Positions 1 to 9,820 of a DNA stretch of 27,376 nucleotides are shown here, one piece after another. Source of the stretch: Nemertoderma westbladi (lineage: Eukaryota > Xenacoelomorpha > Nemertodermatida > Nemertodermatidae); assembly GCA_032718475.1 (NCBI GenBank), contig JAUCBJ010007301.1:1-27376 (forward strand). The letters are read 5' to 3'. How positions within the stretch are numbered: the stretch's first letter is position 1; the number at the start of each line of letters is the position of its first letter. The notes under the pieces were generated by a model. It did no database searches. It was not told where the DNA came from and worked only from the letters and a program-made list of their open reading frames with translations. The position numbers and the translations under genes are program-made.

Positions 1-2
1 AT

Positions 3-290
3 GCCAGTTTCGATTGCCCTTTTAATCACGATTTGGAAAGCGTGGATGAAATGATCACACTACGTTACATTAGAGCTTGGGAAGCGAAGGCTGATTTACA
101 TCGTGATTCGCGCCATCGCTATTATCCTGGACGCGCTTACGAAGGAATTTATGCGTTCCATCCTTATCTATTCGCTTCTGTCGAACAGAAATCACGCATA
201 TCGAGTTACAGGAAGTATATCGACGGCCTTACGAATACCGAGCCCGTGAACGCGAGTTGGAAAGGACCATTAAACCCCGGAGGTTTCTAG
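3..290 (+). CDS. Unidentified coding region, 3' end, frame A (open at window edge)
   Basis: This frame is open from the first bases of the window to a TAG at 288-290. The first in-frame ATG is at 51, but the frame is open before it, so the true start is probably outside the window. Codon choice looks coding. The product is rich in charged and aromatic residues (for example a stretch reading RHRYYPGRAYEGIYAFHPYL), with no signal peptide, membrane segment or domain that I recognise. It overlaps the next reading frame, which lies in the -1 position relative to it. Possibilities are the last part of a retroelement ORF, an exon tail, or a host gene broken by a frameshift. I do not assign a function. 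Confidence 0.4.
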   Translation, partial: ASFDCPFNHDLESVDEMITLRYIRAWEAKADLHRDSRHRYYPGRAYEGIYAFHPYLFASVEQKSRISSYRKYIDGLTNTEPVNASWKGPLNPGGF

Positions 291-589
291 CTGCCTATAG
301 TCCACCCACGGCCCTCGTTCAGACCACTCGTAAAGGACCCGTAAGAGCGGCTGTCTTGAAACGAGCTCTCAAAGCCGTTAGACCCCTCTCCCCGGACGTT
401 GATGTCAATCAACCCGGTACTTCGACCGGCGGATATACCGATCGCAATCCCATACCTTCTGATGCAATCATATTGCACCCTTCACCCAGGAGTTATAGCC
501 CTCCTCGTAAAGTGGCTCGCCCCAAAGAGAAAAGGACTCTTGCTAGCTTTAAAAAACTGCGTAAACGCTGTCCGCGCAAGAAAGACTAA
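107..589 (+). CDS. Unidentified basic C-terminal coding region, frame B, no ATG of its own
   Basis: This frame is open from 107 (after a TGA at 104-106) to TAA at 587-589 and contains no in-frame ATG, so it must be entered by splicing, by a -1 frameshift from the preceding frame, or by correcting a mutation. From about 182 it reads as an Arg/Glu-rich helical stretch. It continues as a Pro/Ser/Lys-rich, probably disordered tail that ends in a strongly basic cluster (FKKLRKRCPRKKD). Codon usage from 182 onward is convincingly coding. In frame A an A AAC CCC heptamer lies at 272-278, just before that frame stops, and a -1 slip there would enter frame B. A simple frameshift mutation fits equally well. 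The family is unknown. Confidence 0.4.
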   Translation, partial: FAPSLLSWTRLRRNLCVPSLSIRFCRTEITHIELQEVYRRPYEYRARERELERTIKPRRFLAAYSPPTALVQTTRKGPVRAAVLKRALKAVRPLSPDVDVNQPGTSTGGYTDRNPIPSDAIILHPSPRSYSPPRKVARPKEKRTLASFKKLRKRCPRKKD

Positions 590-1180
590 CTGTTTAGAGT
601 ATTTTTATATTTTAGAAACTGTGATTTTGTATATTTTATAGACTTAAATCCCATTTTCTGGGAGCGGTGTAAAAGCTTCTGTGGGATATAACTGGCCCCT
701 TTTGCTTCGCAATCCAGTTTCCCCCCAGGCGCTGGAATACTCTAAAAAGGTTCTCTAACTGTATATATATTCCCCTCGCCCGCAAGGTACCGTTACAGGT
801 GTTTTAACGGACATAAAAATCATTCTGCTATATACGTGTTTTGGCGGACATGGTAAGGCAAAAAGCCTGTAATGCACCAACTACCTTTCACAGCTTAGCC
901 GTGATGATTCATATTACGACATCTAACAGCTGGTTGCTGACATGGAAACATCCATTGGACGCATAATTCTTTGTTTGGCTTGAGCCAATCAGAGCGTTTT
1001 TTCCTGTCGACGTGTAGCTTTTCGGCCGATCATAAGGAGAGTGTTCAGTCTTACTGCTTTTACTTGATACTTTGTTGTTATTGCTGTCTAAGCCAGAAAC
1101 ACCGGCTTTTTGGGAAGAACTCTAGTAAACTGCTTAAATTATCGAAAGTATAAACTGTTACCCTAACTACTCATTAACTC
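590..1180 (+). other. Non-coding 3' flank, possible LTR/promoter segment
   Basis: No gene is visible. A short purine run (GGGAGCGG, 661-668) is directly followed by TGTAAAAGC, as at the 5' edge of an LTR next to a polypurine tract. Further on there is a CCAAT-type box (gagccaatcagagcg, about 981-995) and a possible initiator, TTCAGTCTTAC, near 1045. The arrangement would fit the 3' LTR of an element whose coding end is at 1-589. No second LTR, primer-binding site or target duplication is in view, so this is only a suggestion. Confidence 0.2.
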
Positions 1181-1985
1181 ATCTAACTAACTACCGATCA
1201 ATTTAATCAATCTTAACTGCATTAATCATATTGTTTTTACTGTTATTTTACCGTCAGTTATTAATTGTACCTATTTGTTGATGGAAATATTGCTATTTGG
1301 ATAATACGGATAAATCACCCAATTCCCAATTTTCTTGATAACACTACAGGTTAGAGAGACCGGCTATACATAACAATTGCGATTTATATTAATGTGGTGT
1401 GTATTGAATCCAATGTTATTTAGCAGACCCTACGTGAGTCAATTACTGCTCTCTTTATGTGTGATCAAATGTACTGACTGTCGGCAGAATAGTGTGTATG
1501 ATCGTGATTGGTAACAAAGTATTTCCTAAAGAATACGCTTTATACTTTAATCATAAGCAGTATCGTTGCGTTTTAGTATAAGTCTTAGTTCTGTTTAAAT
1601 AGATAAAGCGCCACGTCCTAAAGGAACTGTTAATATTTCCCGAAAGCCAATAATATCTGTCAGAGATTAATTATTAACGATCTATCGAATAATACATTAG
1701 GTATACACTGCAACCTTACACTGTAATAATACAATTCAAGCATCCGAATTCAGTCTCCCGGGTGTAGATCCATCGGGTGAATGATCGCGCATGGGCTGAC
1801 TTCGGCTAATGTTTTGCGTATTAGCATAAATTATTGTCGTATGCTAAAGTGGTTTTAATTAACTAAAAGACATATAAATTTTGGCAGGTTAAACTGCTAA
1901 AGGTCTTCAAAAGCGCGAACAATAATTGCAATTGCTATAAATACAGTATATAGAAAGTGATAATTCAAATTTCCCTCTCAGCTAT
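1181..1985. other. Intergenic, no feature seen
   Basis: AT-rich single-copy-looking sequence with stops in all frames. No coding, RNA or repeat structure was recognised. Confidence 0.5.
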
Positions 1986-2112
1986 TTTTGGCCCAAACGG
2001 CAAGATAAAAAAACATACCATTACAACTTTTGGCCCAAACGGCAAGATAAAAAAACATACCATTATAACTTTTTAATATAATATGTTTTTTTTATTTTTG
2101 GCCCAAACGGCG
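1986..2112. repeat. 42-bp tandem duplication plus partial third copy
   Basis: The unit starting ttttggcccaaacggcaag occurs at 1986 and again 42 bp later at 2028, nearly identical. The first 15 bases or so recur at about 2096-2112. No coding content. Confidence 0.8.
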
Positions 2113-2676
2113 CCCCATAGATTCCAAATCAGAAAACCGTTTAACCAAAAGTGGCAAAGACATTATCAAAATACTACTGTAATGTACAAATTTTGAGACG
2201 TAAATCGCTATAATTCTAATTCTAATTTAATATTTAATATTAATTCTAATTTTTGTCTTTATTCTAGAATATTAATTATTATTAAGCTGAAAACTCTACA
2301 TATTGTTTCTTCTTGAAAATACACTTCTTACACGCATTTTCTTTTCTGCTTTCATCAATAATCAAATAATAAATATCAAATACATGACGCAATGTTCGTT
2401 AGTTAGTTCTAATTATCTCCTTAATTCTGGAGTATTTGTATATTAACAGAAATAATAATAATTTGTATGAGTAATGTAAATAATCAATCGCCATTACATT
2501 CATATCGGAATATTAAATTAAATGCATGGGTAGCTAGCAATTTATGTAATGTTATAATTGTATTGTATGACTTCCTTGATCAGCGGATTGAGGGGGGTGA
2601 GCTGAGCAGGCCTGGTATTACGATGGCCTTGGTAATGACCCTATTACGTATCTATTCAAACAAAATGTTATAGGAT
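2113..2676. other. AT-rich intergenic, no gene recognised
   Basis: Simple AT-rich sequence with runs of attctaat. A 68-codon ATG ORF (2467-2673) is present but resembles no known protein, and chance explains it. Confidence 0.5.
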
Positions 2677-3225
2677 ATGATGGGCCCGTATGCATAAAAC
2701 ACTTACGACTGTCGTAATCCTCCCATCGTCGTATGTCAGCAGATACGACTATCGTAAACAAAAACGATATTCATAAAAATTGTCAGACCCTTTGATTGTA
2801 AACTTACGATTCATTTCGATCGTAAATTTAAGGGTGCTCTCTATCGAGTATTAAAGTTACGATCTGCCCCAGTTTACATTGAACTCAATTTTTATTGACT
2901 AAAAGGTAGTATAGATACTGTTACTAAGGCTACCTATAAAAAAATACAACAGTCGTGAATTATATTGTAATAATAAGGAACATAATAGGAATCTCAGATT
3001 TTCGCAGTATTGTTTACAGAGTTGCCCAGCAACACTCTAAAATAGCATCGTAAAAATAGCATCGTAACTAAATTACGATAATCGGAAGCACGATTAATCG
3101 TAAACAGTTTTATGCATACCAATATACGATAATCGTGGCTACGATAGTCGTAATCCAACTTACAATTAATTTAGAGTTACGACAGACGTAAATTTACAAC
3201 TGTTTTATGCATACGGGCCATGATG
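2677..3225. mobile_element. MITE-like non-autonomous DNA transposon
   Basis: The terminal inverted repeat GGCCCGTATGCATAAAACA begins at 2683 and its reverse complement ends at 3219 (19 bp, perfect). The element is flanked on both sides by ATGATG (2677-2682 and 3220-3225), a candidate 6-bp target duplication. The body has no ORF. It carries many palindromic TACGAnnnTCGTA motifs, clustered near both ends (for example 2703-2717 and about 3125-3155), of the kind that serve as subterminal transposase sites. Its superfamily is undetermined: 6 bp is unusual, and ATGATG is itself a repeat of ATG, so the duplication could be shorter. Confidence 0.85.
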
Positions 3226-3280
3226 TATTTTTTAAGGCAAGAGTTCCGTATAGCACTACATTTTTAAAACATAAATCATT

Positions 3281-3294
3281 GTTACTATGGCAAC
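3281..3294. promoter_or_regulatory. X-box-like RFX site
   Basis: GTTACTATGGCAAC matches the two half-sites of the RFX X-box consensus (GTTNCCATGGNAAC) with one central mismatch. No nearby gene start is visible, so function is unknown and chance is possible. Confidence 0.3.
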
Positions 3295-3398
3295 GTTGAA
3301 GAGTTGTAGAACAAAAGAAAAGTACGCACAGGTATCCCAGTTAAAACGGTGCTAGCATATTGCCAGCAACGTCTGCATCATTTGTGCTAACATTTTGC

Positions 3399-3522
3399 AA
3401 CAATTGGCGTAAAAGTTGAGCAACTTTTACGGGAACTTTTTGACGCGTTTACACGGAGCAACTTGATCGGCAATCTGGGTTGCTCTACAGGTTGCCGAGA
3501 AAGTTGCTCTAAAAGTTGCCAC
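3399..3522. repeat. Palindrome-rich repeat fragment
   Basis: GTAAAAGTTG (3409-3418) and CAACTTTTAC (3421-3430) form a perfect 10-bp hairpin with a 2-bp loop. Several further aaagttgc/gcaac motifs follow up to about 3522. It looks like the remains of a MITE; no duplication was found. Confidence 0.45.
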
Positions 3523-3673
3523 TAAGGTTAAGAATATTAAATCTAGACCCCAGCATTATGTTAACATTCTGCAACAAATATTGACTTGAAACAGCCGCCC
3601 CAAATCACTCGGAAAACCATACACTTTGCAAGTTTTGCAATGTTCTCAAGTCGAGAATAAATAGCTTAAGGGG

Positions 3674-3676
<3 letters not shown>

Positions 3677-3704
<28 letters not shown>
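3677..3704 (+). repeat. Poly-C tract, 28 bp
   Basis: An uninterrupted run of 28 C. It is the longest of five G/C homopolymer tracts in the window. Confidence 0.95.
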
Positions 3705-3891
3705 ACTGGCTTGCTAGTCAGCATTTAAACAGTTTGAAATGCATACTTCTCCTAAAAGCGAATAAGTGGAAATAATGTGTAAGATACATTTGGGTGGAAT
3801 ATTGAATCCTAATATTAAATTGAATTGTAATAAAACAAAAGTGTCAATAAATTTGAAACATACTGCATTATGTAAACTTCTTAAAATTCTT

Positions 3892-4187
3892 AACTCCATG
3901 TCCGACAATTCTGACTGTTATTAACTCCATGTCCGACAATTCTGACTGTTATGAACTCCATGTCCGACAATTCTGACTGTTATTAACTCCATGTCCGACA
4001 ATTCTGACTGTTATTAACTCCATCCGACAATTCTGACTGTTATTAACTCCATGTCCGACAATTCTGACTGTTATTAACTCCATATCCGACAATTCTGACT
4101 GTTATTAACTCCATGTCCTACAATTCTGACTGTTATTAACTCCATGTCCGTCCGACAATTCTGACAGTTTACTCCATGTCCGACAAT
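3892..4187. repeat. 31-bp tandem repeat, about 9.5 copies
   Basis: The unit is 31 bp (aactccatgtccgacaattc, then tgactgttatt), with starts 31 bp apart (3894, 3925, 3956). One copy near 4018 lacks a few bases and one near 4143 has an extra tccg. There are no spacers, so this is a minisatellite and not a CRISPR array. Confidence 0.95.
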
Positions 4188-4370
4188 ACAGATAAATCTC
4201 CACCAGCTTCTTCAATAACTGACAACGTAAAAGGCTACTATAGTGTTGTGTCTTGCATCTGAAAATAAAGCAAATTAGGTAAAAAAAATATAGGACTATA
4301 TTCGTATTGCTCATGCTCAATATTATTTAGTACACTACTAAACCGAGGCATTGGTTTTATTAGGCCTACT

Positions 4371-4840
4371 AAAATAGTTTTAGAAAGTGTCTTTTGCGAA
4401 ATATCACCATACGCATAATGGCCATTCTTCACATTAGTCATAACTTCCGTTGCAAGGATTCCAATTATAAGAATACCTGAATTTCGTTAAGAAACAGCTG
4501 AGATATACAGTAGGCGTTCAAATATTGCAAGAATTATTGTTTGCTGACAGCGGAATACCTATCCAATACATCTATTGTGTAGCTATACATACATAAACAA
4601 AATGTTCCAGAATATTGTGTACTTATTAAATAGAATAAAAGGCCTTCAGCGAACAATATTTCTTGCAATCTTTGAACGCCTATATCTCAGCTGCTTCTCA
4701 ACGAAATTCAAACATTGTTACATAAACGACTCCTTGCAACTTCATTACTTGCTTTCTATTGATAGGAGCAAATTATAACTAAATGTGAAGAATGGCAATG
4801 ATACAGATGGGCAATTTCGCAAAGGGCACTTTTTTAAAAC
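4371..4840. repeat. Diverged long inverted repeat (hairpin)
   Basis: The left arm (4371-4548) matches the reverse complement of the right arm (about 4645-4840). Shared blocks include cattcttcaca, gaatttcgtt, cagctgagatata and ggcgttcaaa. The arms have drifted by substitutions and small indels, and the loop is about 95 bp. The transcript could fold into an imperfect double-stranded RNA. No target duplication was recognised. Confidence 0.8.
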
Positions 4841-5743
4841 GCATATAAAATTTTTTTAAAGCAAAATATAAAATTCTGGGTTCATGGGGACATCAACGGT
4901 GAGTTGAACTTGTTGTGTTTCAAATTTTAAGCAATATGATAAAGATTTGTAGAAAAATCTTGGTCCGTGTCATCAGAAAATGACACTATTATGGGTCACG
5001 TTGTAAATCAACATTTAAATCAACATTTAAATAAATAATTAATTAATACATATGCCAGATCTGGAAAATCCACAAAATTAATTAAAATTATTTTATTTAT
5101 TTGTACACATATACATATATACGTAAAATACGCATATATACGTATACATATAATACACATACGTTATTTGAACGCACCTTAATTGATGTAGTTATTATTA
5201 GCTTAATAAAAATCACCAAAACCTCGCATTAAATCCAATAGAACGGGAATGTTCTCTGAGCACGAGAGCTTTTTCGAATTACTCCGCCCTAATTTACTAG
5301 AGTTAGCCGCCGCATTCACACCAATAATGGTATCTTTCAATCATAGTTTGTATTGATTGTAAATAGATTTCGAAACGCTAGGATCGATTTTGTTGACGGA
5401 GGTCAAACATGCCAATTCTTCAAACACGTGGGGACATTTGGCAGAGAGAATAGGGATATTTGGCATCCTAATTTAAATACCATGTTCTAAATACATTTAC
5501 AGCCTAATTTGCAATATTTATTGCAGTAACTATCAGCATACAAGCACCATTTACATTATTATGTTAATCTTCTCCAAGTTTAACTTGAAGGTTTATTTTT
5601 CGCGTAATTCAAGGAATTCCCCAGGCCGTTGATGGTTCCTTTCCGTTGCTGTTTGCCGTAGGCTGGGGTTGGTGTGTGGGGAGTGTCCATGTTCAACTGG
5701 ACTCTTATTAAATTCGTAGCATAGAAAAAATAATTTAGGATGA
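4841..5743. other. Intergenic, no gene recognised
   Basis: AT-rich, with a purine/pyrimidine-alternating stretch of tacacatatacatatata type at about 5100-5165. No coding or RNA gene seen. Confidence 0.5.
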
Positions 5744-5766
5744 GGGGGGGGGGGGGGGGGGGGGGG
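5744..5766 (+). repeat. Poly-G tract, 23 bp
   Basis: Uninterrupted run of G followed by tgttcacctag. A related sequence (tgttcaactggac) follows the poly-G at 6152, so the two tracts sit in copies of one repeat. Confidence 0.95.
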
Positions 5767-5813
5767 TGTTCACCTAGATTGTTGTTACATTCGTAGAATA
5801 GAATAACTAATTT

Positions 5814-6094
5814 GAATGAATGGGAGAATCTTTTAGGCTCGTTAAGCCAAGGAATGCCTGTTCACCACCATGGGTGATCTTCCACAGTAAACCCTTCCAC
5901 TCTGTTTCCCAAGTTGCCTTGGTTCCCATTTATCGACCACTGAAGGATGAAAGCCGGGGTTGGGCTAGGCTGCAGCATTTAAAGCACTGTGCCAAAACAG
6001 TGCTGCCCCATCTAGGGATCGGACCCGGGCTCCCTAATCGGAAGCACAGTAATGTCACCACTAGACCAAGCTGCTGCTTAACTAATTTAGATAT
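5814..6094 (-). mobile_element. tRNA-derived SINE, minus strand, with 17-bp target duplication
   Basis: Read on the minus strand, the element begins with a tRNA-like head. An A-box match TGGTCTAGTGG lies at 6068-6058 and a B-box match GGGTCCGATCCC at 6026-6015. That is the order and spacing of an internal RNA polymerase III promoter. A roughly 200-bp body follows, ending in a short cattcattc tail near 5814. Both sides carry the identical 17-bp AATAGAATAACTAATTT (5797-5813 and 6095-6111), the hallmark of target-primed reverse transcription. A perfect duplication suggests a fairly recent insertion. The parent tRNA and the partner LINE are not identified. About 19 bp lie upstream of the tRNA-like start (about 6076-6094). 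A 94-codon ORF on the plus strand through this region is a by-product. Confidence 0.9.
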
Positions 6095-6151
6095 AATAGA
6101 ATAACTAATTTACTATGACTATAATATGATAAAATATAATATAATAGGGGA

Positions 6152-6170
6152 GGGGGGGGGGGGGGGGGGG
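6152..6170 (+). repeat. Poly-G tract, 19 bp
   Basis: Uninterrupted G run, preceded by GGGGA and followed by tgttcaactggac. Confidence 0.95.
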
Positions 6171-6842
6171 TGTTCAACTGGACTTCTTACTGGATTCTAA
6201 CTGGATTCTAACAGAGTTGTGGCCCAAAACCTAATTAAACATGCCATGCAACCCTAATTCAGAATAAAGTAGGCCCTAACTAATTATCCCATACAACCTA
6301 TGGCTGTATGGTACCACGGCACCGGTACTGCCTGACTGCGGTAGCTGTAGCAGTGTAGGTAGGCCTACAACAGTTTGAGGAAATTTTTAAGACAGTTAGA
6401 AAGTTTTTAATGATCTGGCTGTCAGCCACTTACTGCTGTACTGAATGGTGAACAGTACCTGCAATAACTAAACAAAAAAAATCTAACGGTGAGGCCTACA
6501 GGCTGACAGGTTTCTGGCAGTCTGGGCTACTTCAACACTTTGCAGGGTGATTAGGTGTTAGGGGTACCGGTAGCTAATACTGCACTGCAGTGAAATGTCA
6601 GTACAACTGGACACCAATAGGCTACTGGCAGACTGTAATGATTATTATATTGAAATGTCCCAACCTGGGAAACTTTGATAAATATGAAAAATAGATAGGC
6701 CTATACAAGATTATTGTAAAGACAATCTGTCAACTTTAACATAATACCAAATAATTGACGATGATTTTCATATATCCAAAAGGAATACGAATTCAGGAAG
6801 ACGACATTCAGGAAGTCCCTCATTCAGGAACAGGACATTCAG
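6171..6842. other. Intergenic, no gene recognised
   Basis: Dispersed aggcctac motifs are present but no gene. At about 6791-6848 the octamer attcagga recurs four or five times at irregular spacing, directly before the endonuclease remnant. Confidence 0.5.
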
Positions 6843-7024
6843 GAACATTCCTGGGAGACTTTAATGCAAGTCTGCATCAATCACCTACATCGCCCTGGGC
6901 AGCTGGGTCTATAGCAATAGTGTTAACCGAAATTCTGTCCATCTTCAGGATTTTATCTCTGGAAATGGATTGTTTTCGGCTGGAACCCAGTTCAAGAAGC
7001 GAACTGGAAAGCTATGGACTCATA
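6843..7024 (+). pseudogene. Endonuclease remnant, first part
   Basis: An LGDFNA motif (about 6853-6870) marks the conserved Asn-containing strand of APE-like endonucleases of non-LTR retrotransposons. After it the frame shifts, and a related reading continues toward GKLWTH just before the inserted DNA transposon. The catalytic start of the domain lies upstream and is absent, so this is a truncated remnant. In intact relatives the enzyme nicks target DNA to prime reverse transcription. Confidence 0.7.
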
Positions 7025-9062
7025 GGGTAAGGTACCCCAATTCCGGACATTGCAAATTCCGGACAACCTACTCAAATTCCGGACAAACCACTTATTCAAC
7101 ACAAATTTGTACCACGAAAATTAAGAATTCTGCGGTTTTTCTGTAACGTGTCTGTCTGTCTGTACTCTGTACTGCATTGCATTACTTTTATTACTGAATT
7201 GATTAGTAGATTAGGCCTAAATGTGTAAAGGGCCCTCAGAATAGGCGATAGTCAGTTACATAAGACCTGACTTTTGCTATACAGCTATTGCTATACTATC
7301 GTAATACTGTAATATAATACAGTAATAGGCCTATTTGAATTTGCTCTAATCTGCTAATTATTTTATACTATAATTGCTCTAATTTTCTCGATTTATAATA
7401 TCTGATTAACCCTACACAATAGTCAATAGGCCTACCTACAGTCTACATGAATAAATAAATAATTGTAAATATGCCTAGGTTTTGTTCAAAGTTTTGTCAG
7501 CAACTTTTTGGTTGTCTAGCTGGTGTCTATTATCTTTACAGGTAGTAGTAAACGAAACTAGTTGACCGTACCAAATGCTTGAGTTGGCCATTTAACATTT
7601 TTTAAATTCCATCAACATTTTCCCAATTTTTTAGTTAGTGATATAAATCCTTTTAATCATTATTACAGCATGTACCTGTGTTATCTTGTATCTGTGGTAT
7701 CTGAGATTTATATAATATATTGAATTATTATCAACTCATCATCATTTTACAGTGATTGATAGTTATACTGCATAGAAATGGCTAGACAGAAAAACGAACA
7801 GACAGACAAACGAACAGACAGACAAATGACAGGTTTGTTTACAAATTATTGACATTCTGAGTCTGACATTAACGAATTGTGTTTGCTTAGAAATTCAACT
7901 GCATAGAAATTTAATAGAAATGATAAATATAATTTAATAGAAAATAGAAATTATACAGCATAGAAATGGCTAGACAGAAAAACGAACAGACAGACAAACG
8001 AACAGACAGACAAATGACAGGTTGGTTTACAAATTATTGACATTCTGACATTAACAAATTGTGTTTGCTTAGAATTTCAACTGCATAGAAATTTAATAGA
8101 AATGATAAATATAATTTAATAGAAAATAGAAATTATACAGCATAGAAATGGCTAGACAGAAAAACGAACAGACAGACAAACGAACAGACAGACAAATGAC
8201 AGGTTGGTTTACAAATTATTGACATTCTGACATTAACAAATTGTGTTTGCTTAGAATTTCAACTGCATAGAAATTTAATAGAAATGATAAATATAATTTA
8301 ATAGAAAATAGAAATTATACAGCATAGAAATGGCTAGACAGAAAAACGAACAGACAGACAAACGAACAGACAGACAAATGACAGGTTGGTTTACAAATTA
8401 TTGACATTCTGACATTAACAAATTGTGTTTGCTTAGAATTTCAACTGCATAGAAATTTAATAGAAATGATAAATATAATTTAATAGAAAATAGAAATTAT
8501 ACAGCATAGAAATGGCTAGACAGAAAAACGAACAGACAGACAAACGAACAGACAGACAAATGACAGGTTGGTTTACAAATTATTGACATTAACGAATTGT
8601 GCTTGCTTAGAAATTCAAAACAAAAAAAAGTTGTGCAAATCGGAAAATTGTATGAATTCTGACTTTCATGAACTAGTGTTTTTAAGTGGTGGAAAGACAG
8701 ACAAACAAACAGGTAGACAAGTGAACAGACCCCCTGGCAGCATGGTGATACATGTATTCGGGTTTTAGGCACCTTTCTATAATGTAAACTATAGATTTGT
8801 ATAGCAAACAGACATAGGCAGAGACAAATTTATACTCTGTCCGGAAATTGGGCACCTGCCCAAATACCGGACAACCCAATCTTGTAAAAAAAAGTGCCCA
8901 TTTGCGCCCATTAGATGGCGCTGGGCACTCAATGTTAAGATTTTATTTTGATGTAGGATAATGTCCTGTACTGTTAGAATCATCTTTTGATTGGAATAAA
9001 CTATGGTTGAGCTACAATAAAGGAAAAATCGAAATTCTGTCCGGAATTGGGGTACCCTACCC
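7025..9062. mobile_element. Non-autonomous TA-flanked DNA transposon (Tc1/mariner-type)
   Basis: The first bases GGGTAAGGTACCCCAATTCC (7025 onward) recur as the reverse complement of the last 25 bp, ending at 9062. There is a single mismatch over 25 bp, finishing in GGACA. A TA dinucleotide flanks each side (7023-7024 and 9063-9064), the duplication expected for the Tc1/mariner superfamily, which includes pogo-type elements. Subterminal attccggaca motifs recur inside both ends (about 7055, 7074 and 8855-8875). No transposase ORF is present; most of the interior is a 182-bp tandem array. It sits inside the endonuclease of the RTE-like element, so it is the younger insertion. Confidence 0.9.
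7771..8617 (+). repeat. 182-bp tandem array inside the DNA transposon
   Basis: The sequence catagaaatggctagacag recurs at 7771, 7959, 8141, 8323 and 8505, giving spacings of 188, 182, 182 and 182 bp. The last copy is partial and slightly deleted. The middle copies are almost identical, so amplification is recent. Each unit contains short cagacagacaaacga repeats and no coding potential. Confidence 0.95.
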
Positions 9063-9256
9063 TACAAGTCCCAGATAGACCATATTCTGTTTCGTAGGAA
9101 ATACAGGAGCTCTATACAAGACTGTAATGCATTTACACTTCGACCCTTCTCCAGTGATCACCGCCTTGTTGTGGCCAAGGTAAGACTTAGTCTGCGTGCT
9201 AGCAGAACAACGAAATCTGCCTTGCCGCGGCATGACTGGTCCTCTCTGTCAGTCTG
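9063..9256 (+). pseudogene. Endonuclease remnant, second part
   Basis: The frame reads through SQIDHILFRRKYR and then FSSDHRLVVAKVRLSL. These are the Asp/His-containing motifs that close an APE-like endonuclease (the conserved SDH near the C-terminus). The join to the part before 7025 is displaced by a frameshift near the insertion site, and a second frameshift near 9255 separates it from the linker ORF. Together with 6843-7024 it proves that the 2-kb element interrupted one domain. Confidence 0.8.
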
Positions 9257-9820
9257 TTGCAACAGCCAAGTGTGAGATCCAGCTTCACACTACAGCTGAG
9301 CAACAGGTATGAGGCTCTTGCCTCTGAGGCGGCAGATCACTGTGAGGGCTATACTGCCTTTACAGAAGCAGTTCAGTTAGCAGCTGCAGAAACAGTTCCT
9401 GTATACCCTCGAAACAGGAAAAGGGCCCCCTGGACTGACAACAAAATTCAGAAGTGCCGAAATGACCTTCATAAGGCGCAGAAAGAGTCCCGACTCAAAC
9501 AGACTACAGCGGCCAAGAATGCAGTTAAGGCTGCATCTAGGTCCCTGAACAGGCAGTACTCTGTTAATCTACAGGAGCTAATAAACCAACAGGTTGATGC
9601 CATCAATGATGCTGACGACAGCAGGCAATCATCCCAGGCATGGAAATCAATCAATCTGCTTACTGGGCGGAAAAGCCAACCAACCACCAAGGTTAAGGCT
9701 GAATCACCAGCCGATCGCCTCAATGGTTGGAAAGCCCACTTTGAAAAGCTCCTCAATAATGACAGGGTATTGCCTGATAACTTTATAGAAGTAAAAGTGT
9801 CTGAAAAAAAAGGCCTTTGA
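9257..9820 (+). pseudogene. Linker region between endonuclease and reverse transcriptase
   Basis: An open stretch of about 187 codons without an ATG start; upstream coding continues in another frame. It is Lys/Arg/Gln-rich and mostly helical, with blocks (WKSINLLTGRK, LNGWKAHFEKLLN) typical of the segment before the reverse transcriptase in endonuclease/RT retrotransposons. It ends at an A8 run (9804-9811) where the frame changes directly into the reverse transcriptase motif-A region. The early reverse transcriptase blocks are missing, so an internal deletion ends at or near the A run. Confidence 0.75.

Noticed and set aside
2467-2673. 68-codon ATG ORF
   Set aside because: No similarity recognised, AT-rich surroundings and length within chance expectation.
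5820-6104. 94-codon ORF
   Set aside because: It is the reverse strand of the tRNA-derived SINE, bounded by its target duplication.
8497-8983. Several overlapping ORFs of 64-91 codons with Cys/Leu/Phe-rich sequence
   Set aside because: They fall in the 182-bp array and terminal region of the TA-flanked transposon, on both strands, with no recognisable transposase motif.
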